Source of the DNA: Nitzschia sp. DOCU1
Lineage: Eukaryota > Bacillariophyta > Bacillariophyceae > Bacillariales > Bacillariaceae
Direction: 5' to 3'
DNA: 64,000 bases
NCBI GenBank assembly: GCA_951394045.1
Contig: OX595987.1
Coordinates: 62,001 to 126,000 of the forward strand
This document shows positions 30,880-40,892 of the stretch, piece after piece (the stretch's first letter is position 1; the number at the start of each line of letters is the position of its first letter). The position numbers and the translations under genes are program-made. Below the pieces are notes generated by a model that was not told the origin of the DNA, did no database searches, and saw nothing but the letters and a program-made list of their open reading frames with translations.

Positions 30880-33021
30880 ATGGCTCGAGTGGCTGGTAAC
30901 AGTCCTGCCCGAGCCGGCCCTGTCGCCCTCGAAGATGAACTGGAGGAAGTTTCCTTGATGATGGATGCGACAAAATCCAACTTTTGGGAGGTACGTACGT
31001 CCTGGCGCTCTTGTCGTTCAAAGTGCGGTGATGCGCAGTGCCTGACCCCTTGCCTCGCCTGCAGCAAAGTAACGATTTGATTGACAGAATTCCTCAGGCT
31101 TCGTGGATTGCGATTGACGAAGAAATGACTGGCATTTGCTTGCCTGGCAACAAGGGCACTCTGAGCAAGGATGAAACGCCGGCGGCGCGATATCCGTCAC
31201 TCAAACAAGTCTCCGAGCGGTACACCATTATTCAACTGGGAATCTCATTGTTTCAGCAAGTAGCGCCACAAAAGTTCCACGTGTATCGCTACAAGTTCAC
31301 TCTCTTTCCTTCAGGAGACGTCACGTCGACTCGTGAAGTCGTGCTGAGTCCAGGGAGCGTCAAGTTTCTTTCAGAAGGAAACAACTGCAACTTGAACGAG
31401 TGGATTCAAGAAGGGATTCCGTATTGTACGGGAGATCTAGCCACCAAGCTGCTAGAACAGTTTAGACAGAAACAACTGGAAAAGCAAACACAAGACGCCG
31501 CCGTTCCCTCTCCACAATTTCAAGGACGTCGTAAAGTCGAACTTACGCGTCACGAAGATCGGGATTTCCACGCCAAAGCCATGGCTACCTTGCGAGAGTG
31601 GCTCGATTCAGCAATCGTTGTACCAGCAGCAGGACCCGAAAGTGAAGGCGCCTCGTTGTTGTTGCCGGCTTGCAATTCCTTTTTGAGACGAGCGCTATAC
31701 GAATCGATTCCAGCCGAATATCCAAATCTGGTCTTGGAGACGCATCAAAGTCAAATTCGGGTGTGGAGATGCACGGCCCCAGAAAAGGCACGTAGAAACC
31801 GACGATTGCTGAAAGAAGGATTCGAAAATGTCGTTTGTGGAAAAGTGGGGGCATGGCGAGTCTTTTTGGCACTCACTAGGGCCTGCCAAGGTTTGGGGCC
31901 TCAGTCTCAAGCCGAACACATGGCGTTATCCAAAAGTGTCGATGAGGCCTTGGAGGATTGGGATCCTAGTGCTATTGCTGCTACCCCCCGCCGCAAGATC
32001 CCACTCGTCGTTCACAATGGCTTGCAAGATTTGCTCTTTTTATTGACGCATTTCCATTCGGAACAATTGCCAGAATCTTGGGAGGATTGCAAACATGTGA
32101 TTCACTCATACTTTCCAGTGGTGTACGATACCAAAGTCATGGCCAAGGATTATTGTGATCGAGATGTCTTTCAGGGAAGGACATACTTGTCGTCGCTCTA
32201 CGAATATACAGTTGTCAACCATCCGCAATGGAATCGAGTCTTTAGTACCGTGCAAGGAAATGCTCAGCTTCAAGAACAATTGCATGATGCAGGGTATGAT
32301 AGTTATTGGTGCGTATACTAATGTTTGAGAAATTGTCGGCAATGAACCGACAGTTGATTGTCATCTCAAAATCTTGTTTCTTTATCCCAGTACCGGCGCG
32401 GCCTTTTATGGGCTTGCCGCTCAATTGCACCAACAAATAGATACCTCCCGCCCAGCGGCCGTCTTTCCAGTTTGGGAATGTACCGATGAAGATGATGACG
32501 AAATTCGTTGGAGGTACGGTCGCAACCTGCTCTACTTTCATTTGAGTCCGTACACGATTGATTTGGAATCGCACAGTGGCAACGGCGGGGACGATCCATT
32601 GACCAAAGGCATGTCTCATTGCAGCACGTTCCGTGTCGATAATATCGATCCTTCTGTATCGACACGAGATATTGTGAGATGCTTGTCGAATCTGACGGAT
32701 TCCAATGGCCAAAGAGTTAATTTTGAAATTATCTGGATTCATGATGTTTGCTTTTTGGTCGGTGTCATGTTAGCCGACGACCGAAATGATGCCAAATTTC
32801 AAGAGCACGGGCAAATCATTTGGCGTGCTCTAAAGGGTCGCTTTCACAAGGCCACAATTGAGCCATTGAATGCTGCGGCTGTCAGTGAAACTGCGTCCAC
32901 GCCAAGTATTTGGAATCTCTGGGGTCTGCTGGCGAGGGCGACGGCAAATAATAAGAGCAAACGCTCTCGACCCGACGATCCCGCATCGCATCTATCAGCG
33001 AAGCGAAGGAGGTTGGCGTAG
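30880..33021 (+). CDS. PARN: PARN-type poly(A)-specific 3' exonuclease
   Basis: Three exons: 30880-30990, 31065-32308 and 32391-33021, joined by GT-AG introns of 74 and 82 bp, give 661 residues. All four DEDDh catalytic acids and the His can be placed: Asp55 and Glu57 in AIDEEMTGI, Asp359 in HNGLQDLLFLL, and His444 with Asp449 in HDAGYDSY, with the CTG-AAF continuation made by the second splice. This matches poly(A)-specific ribonuclease, which shortens mRNA tails and matures small RNAs. Between the first and third motif lies the insertion expected for an R3H-like region (NLVLETHQ, RRNRRLLKEGF). The C-terminal part resembles an RRM-like fold (CSTFRVDNIDPSVSTRDIV), and the tail KSKRSRPDD plus SAKRRRLA suggests nuclear import. 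The gene looks intact. I am confident of the family. Confidence 0.9.
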
Positions 33022-34851
33022 ATTCAAGATTCTAGAACGAGACGATCTCAATGCAAACAGCGCGGATGGAAATTCAAAATTAGGAAGATTGGGGCACAGA
33101 ATTGCTGGAATTGTGGCTGCGGTCCAATTGTAACTAGCTACTAGTAGAACTAGAAGTGTATTCTCGGACGAAAAATTGTAAAAAGAATAGAGACATTGTG
33201 ATGCCCCCGGCGCGATCTTCGAATCCTGGTCCTTGGTGAGGGCCCGCTGAAAGTCAATGGTGAACCTCGAGAATATTATGGAGTAGTTGCCAGCACCCCA
33301 GCTTCAGCAGCAGTGTCTCGAAAACCTTGCGCCTCTCTGTAACACTGCTGGAACAGATGTTCGAGGAAAAGCTGAATCAATTGGTGGGATCTTTCGTTTC
33401 GCCGGTTGGTGTAGAGTGAATTGTGAGAGGGAGACACCCGGACCACGTCGATGTTGTATAGAGGGTGGCGTATGCTCGAGTCTTGAGTTAACCCGATTTC
33501 TGAGTGTGTTCAATCTTGACGATAAATCCACCACCGCATTTCGCCCATCAACGATTTTAAAAGCGTACCCGGAGAAGTCTTCAGTAGCTGCCATGATACG
33601 ATTAGCAAAGTTAAGTCTCCAGATGTAATCTTCTGATGATCTCAGTTTGATTCGTCCATTCACTCCATAAGAGCGCGCTAAGTTCAAATGAAAGAGGTCG
33701 ACCTTGACAGTCCCGGCATCCAACGGTCAACGAACTCGGACGCACAAGTCGAAAGGAGTAACAATCGGCGAAGAATTGTCAAAGACCATGGGGAAGGGCG
33801 TAGAAATCTGGGATCTCTGCGGAGACATCGTGACATCGTGACGCTGATAGTTGCCACCGGCAGCTGGAGAATCTCGACGACCTTGCGCCTTTCTGCATCA
33901 CTGTTGACACTCTTTTTCGGAAGGAATTTTAGTCTATTGGTGGAATCTTTCGTTTCACCGGGAGGCGTAGATTGAACCGTGCTCGGCATTTCATTGGATG
34001 AGCAGCTTGTTGTGGATTGAGAAAGCGGGTTCGGAAAAGAGGACAGGATCTTGCAAAAAAGTGCGATTTCCAGGCCAAACCTTGCCGCCCTCGATGATAA
34101 CCTTGGGTTTGCCTTTCTCCTTTACGAGGACGATCTGCCGGTTTCCATTGAATACAAAAAAATCGGGAGCAGTGTGAATCTCTCACTGGTTCCCATTGAG
34201 ATTGAGCGATAGACATAGTAGCCCAACGGTTTGTTGCTCTCCCGAAAAACAGAAATAGTAGAGATGCCGCCGTCCCCAGTGGGACGTTTCCACTAGGAAG
34301 AAGTGTAATTCGTCTATCGTGGCGGCTCAAAGCAGAGGCACTAAACGGCGATATTTTCATGGACGGCTCAGACGAACGCCTTGGGTGTCTTCTGAGAGAC
34401 TTCACGGAGTCGAAGGTTCGCAGTGGGGCCTCTGAGTTAGGTGTCGAGAACGTTTGTGCCGATGTTGGAGAGCAGACTTTTTGGTTCCCCTCTCCTTTCA
34501 ATATCACCAGATCTGCTAACGACCGCATGCCATCGGGGGCTATGACAAACTCACTTGCGCTTTTTGAATGACGACGCCAGCATATATTGACTATCGCCTT
34601 TGGGAGGTAGGATGTACCGAATGGGTCCCAAAAGACTTAACTCGGAAACCACAGGAAGCTCGACCCATCCACCATCTAACAAACCCAGATCGCAACCCGC
34701 AATAGGAGACTCCGCGGTCTTTATTGTTCGCGATCGAAGGGCCGGTGAAATCTTCGACGTGATCACCAGTCCTCAGATAATATGACGTCCTTTCCCAAAA
34801 TCCCTTCATGAGGCGCAGAACTGAAAGTGACGCCGTGAGTCTGCAACAAGC
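33022..34851. other. 1.8 kb of degenerate, partly repeated sequence
   Basis: No intact gene is recognisable. Minus-strand open segments share a short element (KRKIPPIDS-like) because of the direct repeats at 33322-33978. A 200-codon minus-strand frame at 34528-33929 crosses that repeat and is probably fortuitous or a remnant. Confidence 0.4.
33322..33978. repeat. direct repeat pair of about 100 bp, spaced by 460 bp
   Basis: Segments 33322-33420 and 33880-33978 share CCTTGCGCCTNTCTG, ACTG-TG, TTGGTGG-ATCTTTCGTTTC and CCGG. On the minus strand both encode a peptide around K-R/D-K-I/S-P-P-I-D, so this may be two remnants of one exon. Confidence 0.6.
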
Positions 34852-35136
34852 TCATCATCCAGGACGAACCACCGCCTGTCCATGCCCAGGGCCGAGGTTC
34901 CAATAACACGAGAAAACAAGGGATATTTTCGATTCTCGTATTCTCAACTCTTTTTACCCCAGTAAATTTTCATAAATCACCAGGATAATGAATCCGTGCT
35001 TCGCAAGGCTCAAAGATTGCTCCAGCCAAAGAAACTGCCAAAAGACGGATTCCGTGCATGGTGCGATTCACCCAAAAACGCTCCAAATTGACCGTAGATC
35101 TTCGAAGACTTATCGTCGACTAAGACGCCTGCAATT
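34852..35136. repeat. dispersed repeat, copy B
   Basis: This is the second copy of the 15952-16242 repeat, same orientation, 18.9 kb away, with substitutions throughout and short gaps. No terminal inverted repeats or flanking target duplications are obvious. Confidence 0.85.
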
Positions 35137-37005
35137 ACAACCCCAATACTACCATAAGTCAAAGTTTATGAAACCACCCGGTCATTCTAGCTAGGCGGCT
35201 TGTGAGTTGAGAAAAGCCAAAAAAGGTCCGATTTTTGGGTTATTTTCGGGCACGATTTTGGGGTTCTGAAATCGACAAATCGTAATTTTCACGAAGCGAG
35301 GTCAACTGCTGTACACGGATTTGGACAATGCCACTCACTCAAGTCTGTTCAGGGGGGTTTCGAATAACGCACGTAGCTATGAATCAAGGCCTGAAAGCAA
35401 TATGGGCTGCCACAGGTTTGCTTTCAAAATGGTGTCATGGTCGTTTTTTGGGAGGACGCTGATTTCGTCGGATTTTAGAGTCATCCTGCGACAAGGGACG
35501 ATATGTTTGATTGGTTACTGCTTGTCACATTCGGGTTACCAGTATTGCGACGGAGGAACCACAGACGTTTTTCGAGAATTCCTTGTAGTTTGTAAGCGCA
35601 GACTGGAAGAGTACGTGCTTATCATATCCCACACTCTGCAGCCATAGTAAATGCTGATGTCATCCTCATTTTTGTTACTAGAACTACTAGCTTGAGTTCT
35701 AGAAGCCAGAAACAGCCCAAATCAAAAATCTGACTCCATAACCATCTTTAACTATACCTGGGGGAATAAGTAGCTCCAAACGAGTTTTGCTAATCCTTTT
35801 TCCGGCAGAAATATAGCAGCATTTGTTTACTACTTGATGGTCCACTCTATCCACCACTAATTGCTCGATATCTCGCCGACGGCAGGTCTGATCGCAACCA
35901 TTCTTTCGCCAACCTTGCGACGATAGCAACACGCAGCTAAAAGTGTTTTCAGCTATTTTCTATAGGCAATAGATCTGTAGTTATAGCTTAAGTGACCAAC
36001 TTCTCTAATACCCATGTTAGCCAAAGCAAATTTTGGCAGTAGCGGCGACTGTTAAAGAAAGTCGGATTTACAAAGAATTGGTTGCATTATAACAAGTTCC
36101 TGGCGAGTTATAGACGATCTACCTTCTTGATTGAAAATTCCCAGTAGTAAGGCGAATTACTGATGCAAAGAAGAGTCTGGAAGGGTACGTGCTTAGCAAA
36201 CTTACAAAGCCAGCGAAGGTTCTCCTTCCTTCAACCTAAAGCCGGTATTAATTAACGTACCGGTACCGTAATTTTTGGAGTGATGTACCCGCCAAACCTG
36301 TAATTGGAGAACGGAGAATTTTAGTATTCTTACGTACATTTCTGAGATAAAGTAAGTTACTTAGAATATGAAAATACATTATTTCTCATAGTCGAATGCT
36401 TAGGGGGGATCGATCACTCCAAAGGTCGGGTCGAACGGAGCGATATCTTTGATATGTGTGTATTTTTACGAATTTGTTCTGGGCCTTTTAAGGTATTCCG
36501 ATTGAGAACCAAAGGCTTTCCTCCGTCGGTAAATAGAGCTACCGGTAGAGATGTGGATCATCAGGCAGCAGGCTACCGATCAAAAGACGAGAGTCAACCA
36601 AAACACAAGTACCGGTAGTAGGTGAGACGCAATAAAAGGTTCTCCTTGGTGGAGGTTCGAAATGTGCTGAAAACCTACGATGTAACAGTCGTACAGGTAA
36701 TGGGCTATGGGAGAACAGAAAGCCCTCTACGGTCTGGACGCCGCCAGGATGCGGACCCGCTTAGTTTGCTCTAGCTTGTCACTATCTGCAGCCTGTTTTT
36801 TGGTCTACTAGAGGGCGAGTAGTACTAGGGCGAGGTCGAGCCACTGCAATCATCACCATTATCATCGCACAGCAGGAATTACTAATGGTACTATTTTATG
36901 ATGAGCATGTCGCCCATAGTACGCAAGTCAACTGCGCTCCAACCTTCCCACTAACTGACGCTTCAAGCAAAGTCAAATTTGGGAAATCAGGGCCTTCTGC
37001 TGGCA
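35137..37005. other. 1.87 kb AT-rich intergenic
   Basis: No convincing gene. Small recurring motifs occur: AGACTGGAAGAGTACGTGCTTA near 35604 (a slightly different version near 36174), ACCGGTA palindromes near 36260 and 36540, and AAGGTTCTCCTT near 36220 and 36635. A 108-codon open frame at 35321-35647 shows no family features. Confidence 0.4.
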
Positions 37006-40000
37006 CTACACAATATTTCGGCCGGGCCGAGACGCTTCAGGGTTGTCCTTGTAGTAGCGGGGCATAAAATCATCATACTTGACTCCCTTTGACAAGCTTT
37101 TGTTTGAGTTTTGCTTGCCAGGCTCCGAGGTCATTTCGATTTCGCGACGTCCAGCAACAAATGTTTCTTCTTCGTCATGGAAATTGTCTTCTTCAGGAAA
37201 ATACTTCTTGCTTGGGGTGTCGGTATGTGCGCGTCTCTTGCGTCGATAGACACAACAACAGCACGTCAGGCCAAGCAGCGTAAAGGCAATCGCCAGTGCC
37301 ATCCAAAATTCGAACTTGATCGTCTCGACTGTAGGAGCATATGACCCGTCCGCTTTGTCTAGCGTCATAACAAAGATGTCTGAAGTATCCCCCGCTGTGC
37401 GGACCCGAAACAATTCCCCGGTAGTATCGCCATAGACAATAGCATGCCCGTCCATGTCAGCGACAATGCCGCCACTTCGTGCCAAGTTTTCTTTCCCAGC
37501 GGAACCCACTTGACGAAGCCACTTTATATCTCCATCCTCCATACCAAGTTGCGCTACAAAAATATCGTCAGATCCACTCGACTTGGGTGGATTGGGCACA
37601 AAATCCACGACAGCCCCATTTTCGACTACACCTGCCACATATAGGACGTCATCGTGTGGGACTATCGCACATCCATAAGCTGCAGCCTTTCGGGGCGAGT
37701 CGGCTGAGGAAGTAATCGAGTCCGTTGTGCCAAGCTGCCTAGTCCAAACTGGCTCGAGTGTCGATGAGTCAAACTTGGTCACAAATGCGTCGATTGCGAA
37801 TGGATCGTGATTCTTCTGGAGGGAGCCTGTGGTATCAATACGACCAGTTGTAGCGCCAACAATGTAAAAGAAAGCTGTGGAGCTGGACGATACACAGATA
37901 TTGTAGATCCAATCATCTGCACCTGAATCGAATCGTTTGCCCCGTTTGGAATCGAGTCCATCTATTGCCCGAACAGGAAAGATCCATCCATCAACACCTG
38001 TATGTGTAGCCGCCGCATCAGAAAATGCCACCCCAGTCAAATCACCCTTTACGCTTCCTACGACAAACACAGTATCTCCAAGCATTGCCACTCCACTCAC
38101 TGCGACAAAAGATCCATCTCCGTTTGCAGAATTTTTGATGACAGCTTCCCAATTTTGTACCAACTTGTCTTGTGAAGGATCGTTTGACTCATGGTAGTGT
38201 TGTATGGTGACTTGAAAGTCGTTGCCGTATTTGATGTGACCACCAGGTGTCAAGTTCGGATGCTCCAAGTCCTCAAAGGTAGCGAAGCCTATATTGGAAC
38301 GAGTGTCGGTCGACTGCAGACCCACGACAAAAATCGAATTGTCGGTCGCAGTTTGATCAGCCACCATGCTGACGGGGTAACCGATCGGGAAATTATCGGC
38401 TTGGAGCCAATTGTTGGAAATCGGCGTCCAATTGGGTTGATCTCGAGTTCGTTGCAAGTGTGAAAGAATCGAGTACAAACTTTTTTTGGGATCGCTGACC
38501 TCCATTCCCGCGAGATACAAGTGATTCGATCGTTGGGCGATCGTATTACATGATTGTACCATGTCTTCTTCTTCCTCGTCTGCGGAACTCAAATGCGCCC
38601 ACTCGTATCGGACCATCCGCAAATGCGTCAGAAAGCAATGTGCTGTGCGCTTGGCAAAGGAGCCATCATCGTGCCGGTGACCCACATGCCCATAGCTAGA
38701 TCCAGTCAAATAAACAGAGTGTCTATCGAAATCATAGACCATACTGCCCGCATACGTTGGCCCCATGTCGGATTGGAACCCCGAACTTTTGGAAGATACC
38801 TTGGAAACGAGCGATGTATGCGACGAAGATGAGAATGATTCGTCTTCCAAGTCATTGGTCCACTCTTCTTCGGGTGGCGGTTCCTCCAAATCCGGGTCAA
38901 TATCGTCAGGAAGGACAACGTCGTCATCTTCTTCGTCGTCGCCGAACGACTCTTCTACATGGTCATCCTCGCCAATGTCCTCTTCGTTTGCTGGAAAGGT
39001 TGGCGTCGAGATGGGCTCTGTCGTAGGGGAATCGGTGGGAGCCTCCCCCATGATTGGATCGTCGAGTGCTCCAGAATCGGCATTCATACTCCACAAGACA
39101 AGTTGCGAAGTGCCAGTTGGATTGTCTTGAAACATGCTGCCAGTTGTTTCGCCATAGACCACAATTTGATTCATGTTGCCCAGATCTATTCCGGCTGGAC
39201 GTTCATTGCCAACCGTTCCCACTTGTTTGCTCCATTGGATAGTACCGCCCTCATTGATTCTAGCCACAAATACATCTTGCTGTCCGTATGGAGTGGTCGA
39301 AGCAACAAGTGGACCCCCCGATACGACGCCCGTTACATAAACTGCGCCATTGTTATTGTCCACTCGACAATGTGTGACCCAGTTTTCAAAGTCGGCCGGA
39401 AATTGGGCAATCCATTCTTCCCTGAAAGTGTCAATATTGATCTTGGCCACAAATCCTCGCCAACTTGCCCTAGGATTGTCATTTTGGTGTTGCAAGGCGT
39501 TGTTCGTCGCTCCTACAATATAGAAAAAGTTGGTTTCCGGTTTGAGTTCATCGTCTCCTTCTTGATCTTGTGAATTGACTTGATAGCAAAGATTCAATAT
39601 CCAATCATCGCCTTCACTACCGAACCGATGTGTATTCGTATTCGTGTCTAAATTGAGCAATTGTCCATCGGCATAACTGAGTTTGGCAAAGAATCCATCG
39701 ACATCCGAACCTTGACCGGCCCCAAACGCTGGTCCATATCCCGCCGTTGATCCGACGGCTATGAGATAGCTTGGAAAGGCCACAAGGCCACTCGCAAACA
39801 CGTCAATTTGCGGCGATGTGTCGTCAGCTATTGTCCTTGCCTTGAATGTGACATCCCACACAGGGTTCATCGTCGAGTCGAATCGTCGTACTACCAAGTT
39901 CCAAGAACCTGCACTTGATTGCGTTTGTGTGGCTTGCTCCAAGGGGACTTGCGGCCAAAATCGACGCGCTGTCATTTCCCAAGGCGAAGAAGTAAACGGA

Positions 40001-40455
40001 AGTGGGGGTACAGTCGTTACACCTCCAAATACATCGCCGACGCCAAGTTCATTATCATTCTGGAGGACTTGTTGACTGGCCACAAAGACCGCCTTTTGTT
40101 CTAGTGATGATGCCAATGCCACTGGGGTTTCGCCTTGGCCGAGTGGAATCTTGCGATTTCGAGCATTGTCTCCGCCTCGCATATCCAGCAAGCTCACCAT
40201 TCCTCCATCGCTGTCGTACCCCATCCAGATTAAGTTAGTGTAATGCCGCTCCAAAAAGAAACAGGCCGATGATTGCTGTTGGATCAGTCGAGTTGCGTCG
40301 TCGGCTTGGTCTTCTCCAATCCGCGATTCAAAGATTCGGCAGATTGCCTCGCCTTCGTCTGTCGCTGCAAAATAACAAGTCGACTTATCTTGTGAGAGCG
40401 TCAACCCACCGGCGACCAAAGCACCGCCACTGTCTGGGGGTGATTGGTAGTGCAT
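37006..40455 (-). CDS. large type I membrane protein with duplicated beta-propeller-like halves
   Basis: An uninterrupted 1149-residue frame. Two halves share SBBP-like propeller words: FGSEGDDWILNLCY near residue 278 and FDSGADDWIYNIC in the second half, each followed by FFYIVGAT. Similarly KQVGTVGNE then VVYGETTGSMF matches RQVGSAGKE then VYGDTTGELF. The halves are joined by a very acidic linker (about residues 490-545: DDEEDDDVVLPDDIDPD). Near residue 1050 lies one membrane segment (WMALAIAFTLLGLTCCCC) followed by a stop-transfer RRKRR and a tail of about 75 residues. This layout calls for an N-terminal signal peptide, yet the first 20 residues are polar, so an upstream exon may be missing. 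Role unknown; surface adhesion or sensing is a guess. Confidence 0.7.
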   Translation of the reverse strand: MHYQSPPDSGGALVAGGLTLSQDKSTCYFAATDEGEAICRIFESRIGEDQADDATRLIQQQSSACFFLERHYTNLIWMGYDSDGGMVSLLDMRGGDNARNRKIPLGQGETPVALASSLEQKAVFVASQQVLQNDNELGVGDVFGGVTTVPPLPFTSSPWEMTARRFWPQVPLEQATQTQSSAGSWNLVVRRFDSTMNPVWDVTFKARTIADDTSPQIDVFASGLVAFPSYLIAVGSTAGYGPAFGAGQGSDVDGFFAKLSYADGQLLNLDTNTNTHRFGSEGDDWILNLCYQVNSQDQEGDDELKPETNFFYIVGATNNALQHQNDNPRASWRGFVAKINIDTFREEWIAQFPADFENWVTHCRVDNNNGAVYVTGVVSGGPLVASTTPYGQQDVFVARINEGGTIQWSKQVGTVGNERPAGIDLGNMNQIVVYGETTGSMFQDNPTGTSQLVLWSMNADSGALDDPIMGEAPTDSPTTEPISTPTFPANEEDIGEDDHVEESFGDDEEDDDVVLPDDIDPDLEEPPPEEEWTNDLEDESFSSSSHTSLVSKVSSKSSGFQSDMGPTYAGSMVYDFDRHSVYLTGSSYGHVGHRHDDGSFAKRTAHCFLTHLRMVRYEWAHLSSADEEEEDMVQSCNTIAQRSNHLYLAGMEVSDPKKSLYSILSHLQRTRDQPNWTPISNNWLQADNFPIGYPVSMVADQTATDNSIFVVGLQSTDTRSNIGFATFEDLEHPNLTPGGHIKYGNDFQVTIQHYHESNDPSQDKLVQNWEAVIKNSANGDGSFVAVSGVAMLGDTVFVVGSVKGDLTGVAFSDAAATHTGVDGWIFPVRAIDGLDSKRGKRFDSGADDWIYNICVSSSSTAFFYIVGATTGRIDTTGSLQKNHDPFAIDAFVTKFDSSTLEPVWTRQLGTTDSITSSADSPRKAAAYGCAIVPHDDVLYVAGVVENGAVVDFVPNPPKSSGSDDIFVAQLGMEDGDIKWLRQVGSAGKENLARSGGIVADMDGHAIVYGDTTGELFRVRTAGDTSDIFVMTLDKADGSYAPTVETIKFEFWMALAIAFTLLGLTCCCCVYRRKRRAHTDTPSKKYFPEEDNFHDEEETFVAGRREIEMTSEPGKQNSNKSLSKGVKYDDFMPRYYKDNPEASRPGRNIV

Positions 40456-40892
40456 TTTAGTAGGGCTTGCAGTGGATGTTCGGCAGTAGTTAAAGTATCA
40501 GAGTACGGTAGAGGGGCAAGATGGATCCTGATGGATACGCGGTAGATGCCGTCATGGTCATTTTGTGGTCGATCTATGTCTCTCGCCAAACTCTTCTGCG
40601 AATGAAACGGGAGAAGCGGAGTGACGTGGGAATTTGGACTAAATGGACCAACAACTGCTGCGCGGGCTTTTTTGCGGGGCGAGAAACCACCAGCTTCCCT
40701 GTTTCGTGTTTCGTCGCAACCACCACCACCAAGTGACCATGACAAAGGTTGGTGAGGAGGCTGCCGTTGATGCTCCTCAAAGTCTCACTTCTGTAGAATA
40801 CATTCTCTGAAAGAGCGTTACTGCCGTGCCAGGTAGTAGACGAGAGTGGCTAGTTCTTGACTGCTGGCGTGGCTAACTGCGTCAGGTTCATC
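40456..40892. other. 437-bp divergent intergenic region
   Basis: It lies between the start of the minus-strand propeller gene and the start of the plus-strand ankyrin gene, so both promoters must be here. A 71-codon plus-strand frame at 40521-40736 (WSIYVSRQTLLRMKREKR) has no known features. A missing signal-peptide exon for the propeller gene should be sought here. Confidence 0.4.

Noticed and set aside
33205..33245. tRNA gene suggested by CTTCGAATCCTGG
   Set aside because: The T-loop-like bases are not flanked by complementary stems and no matching acceptor or anticodon arms are visible.
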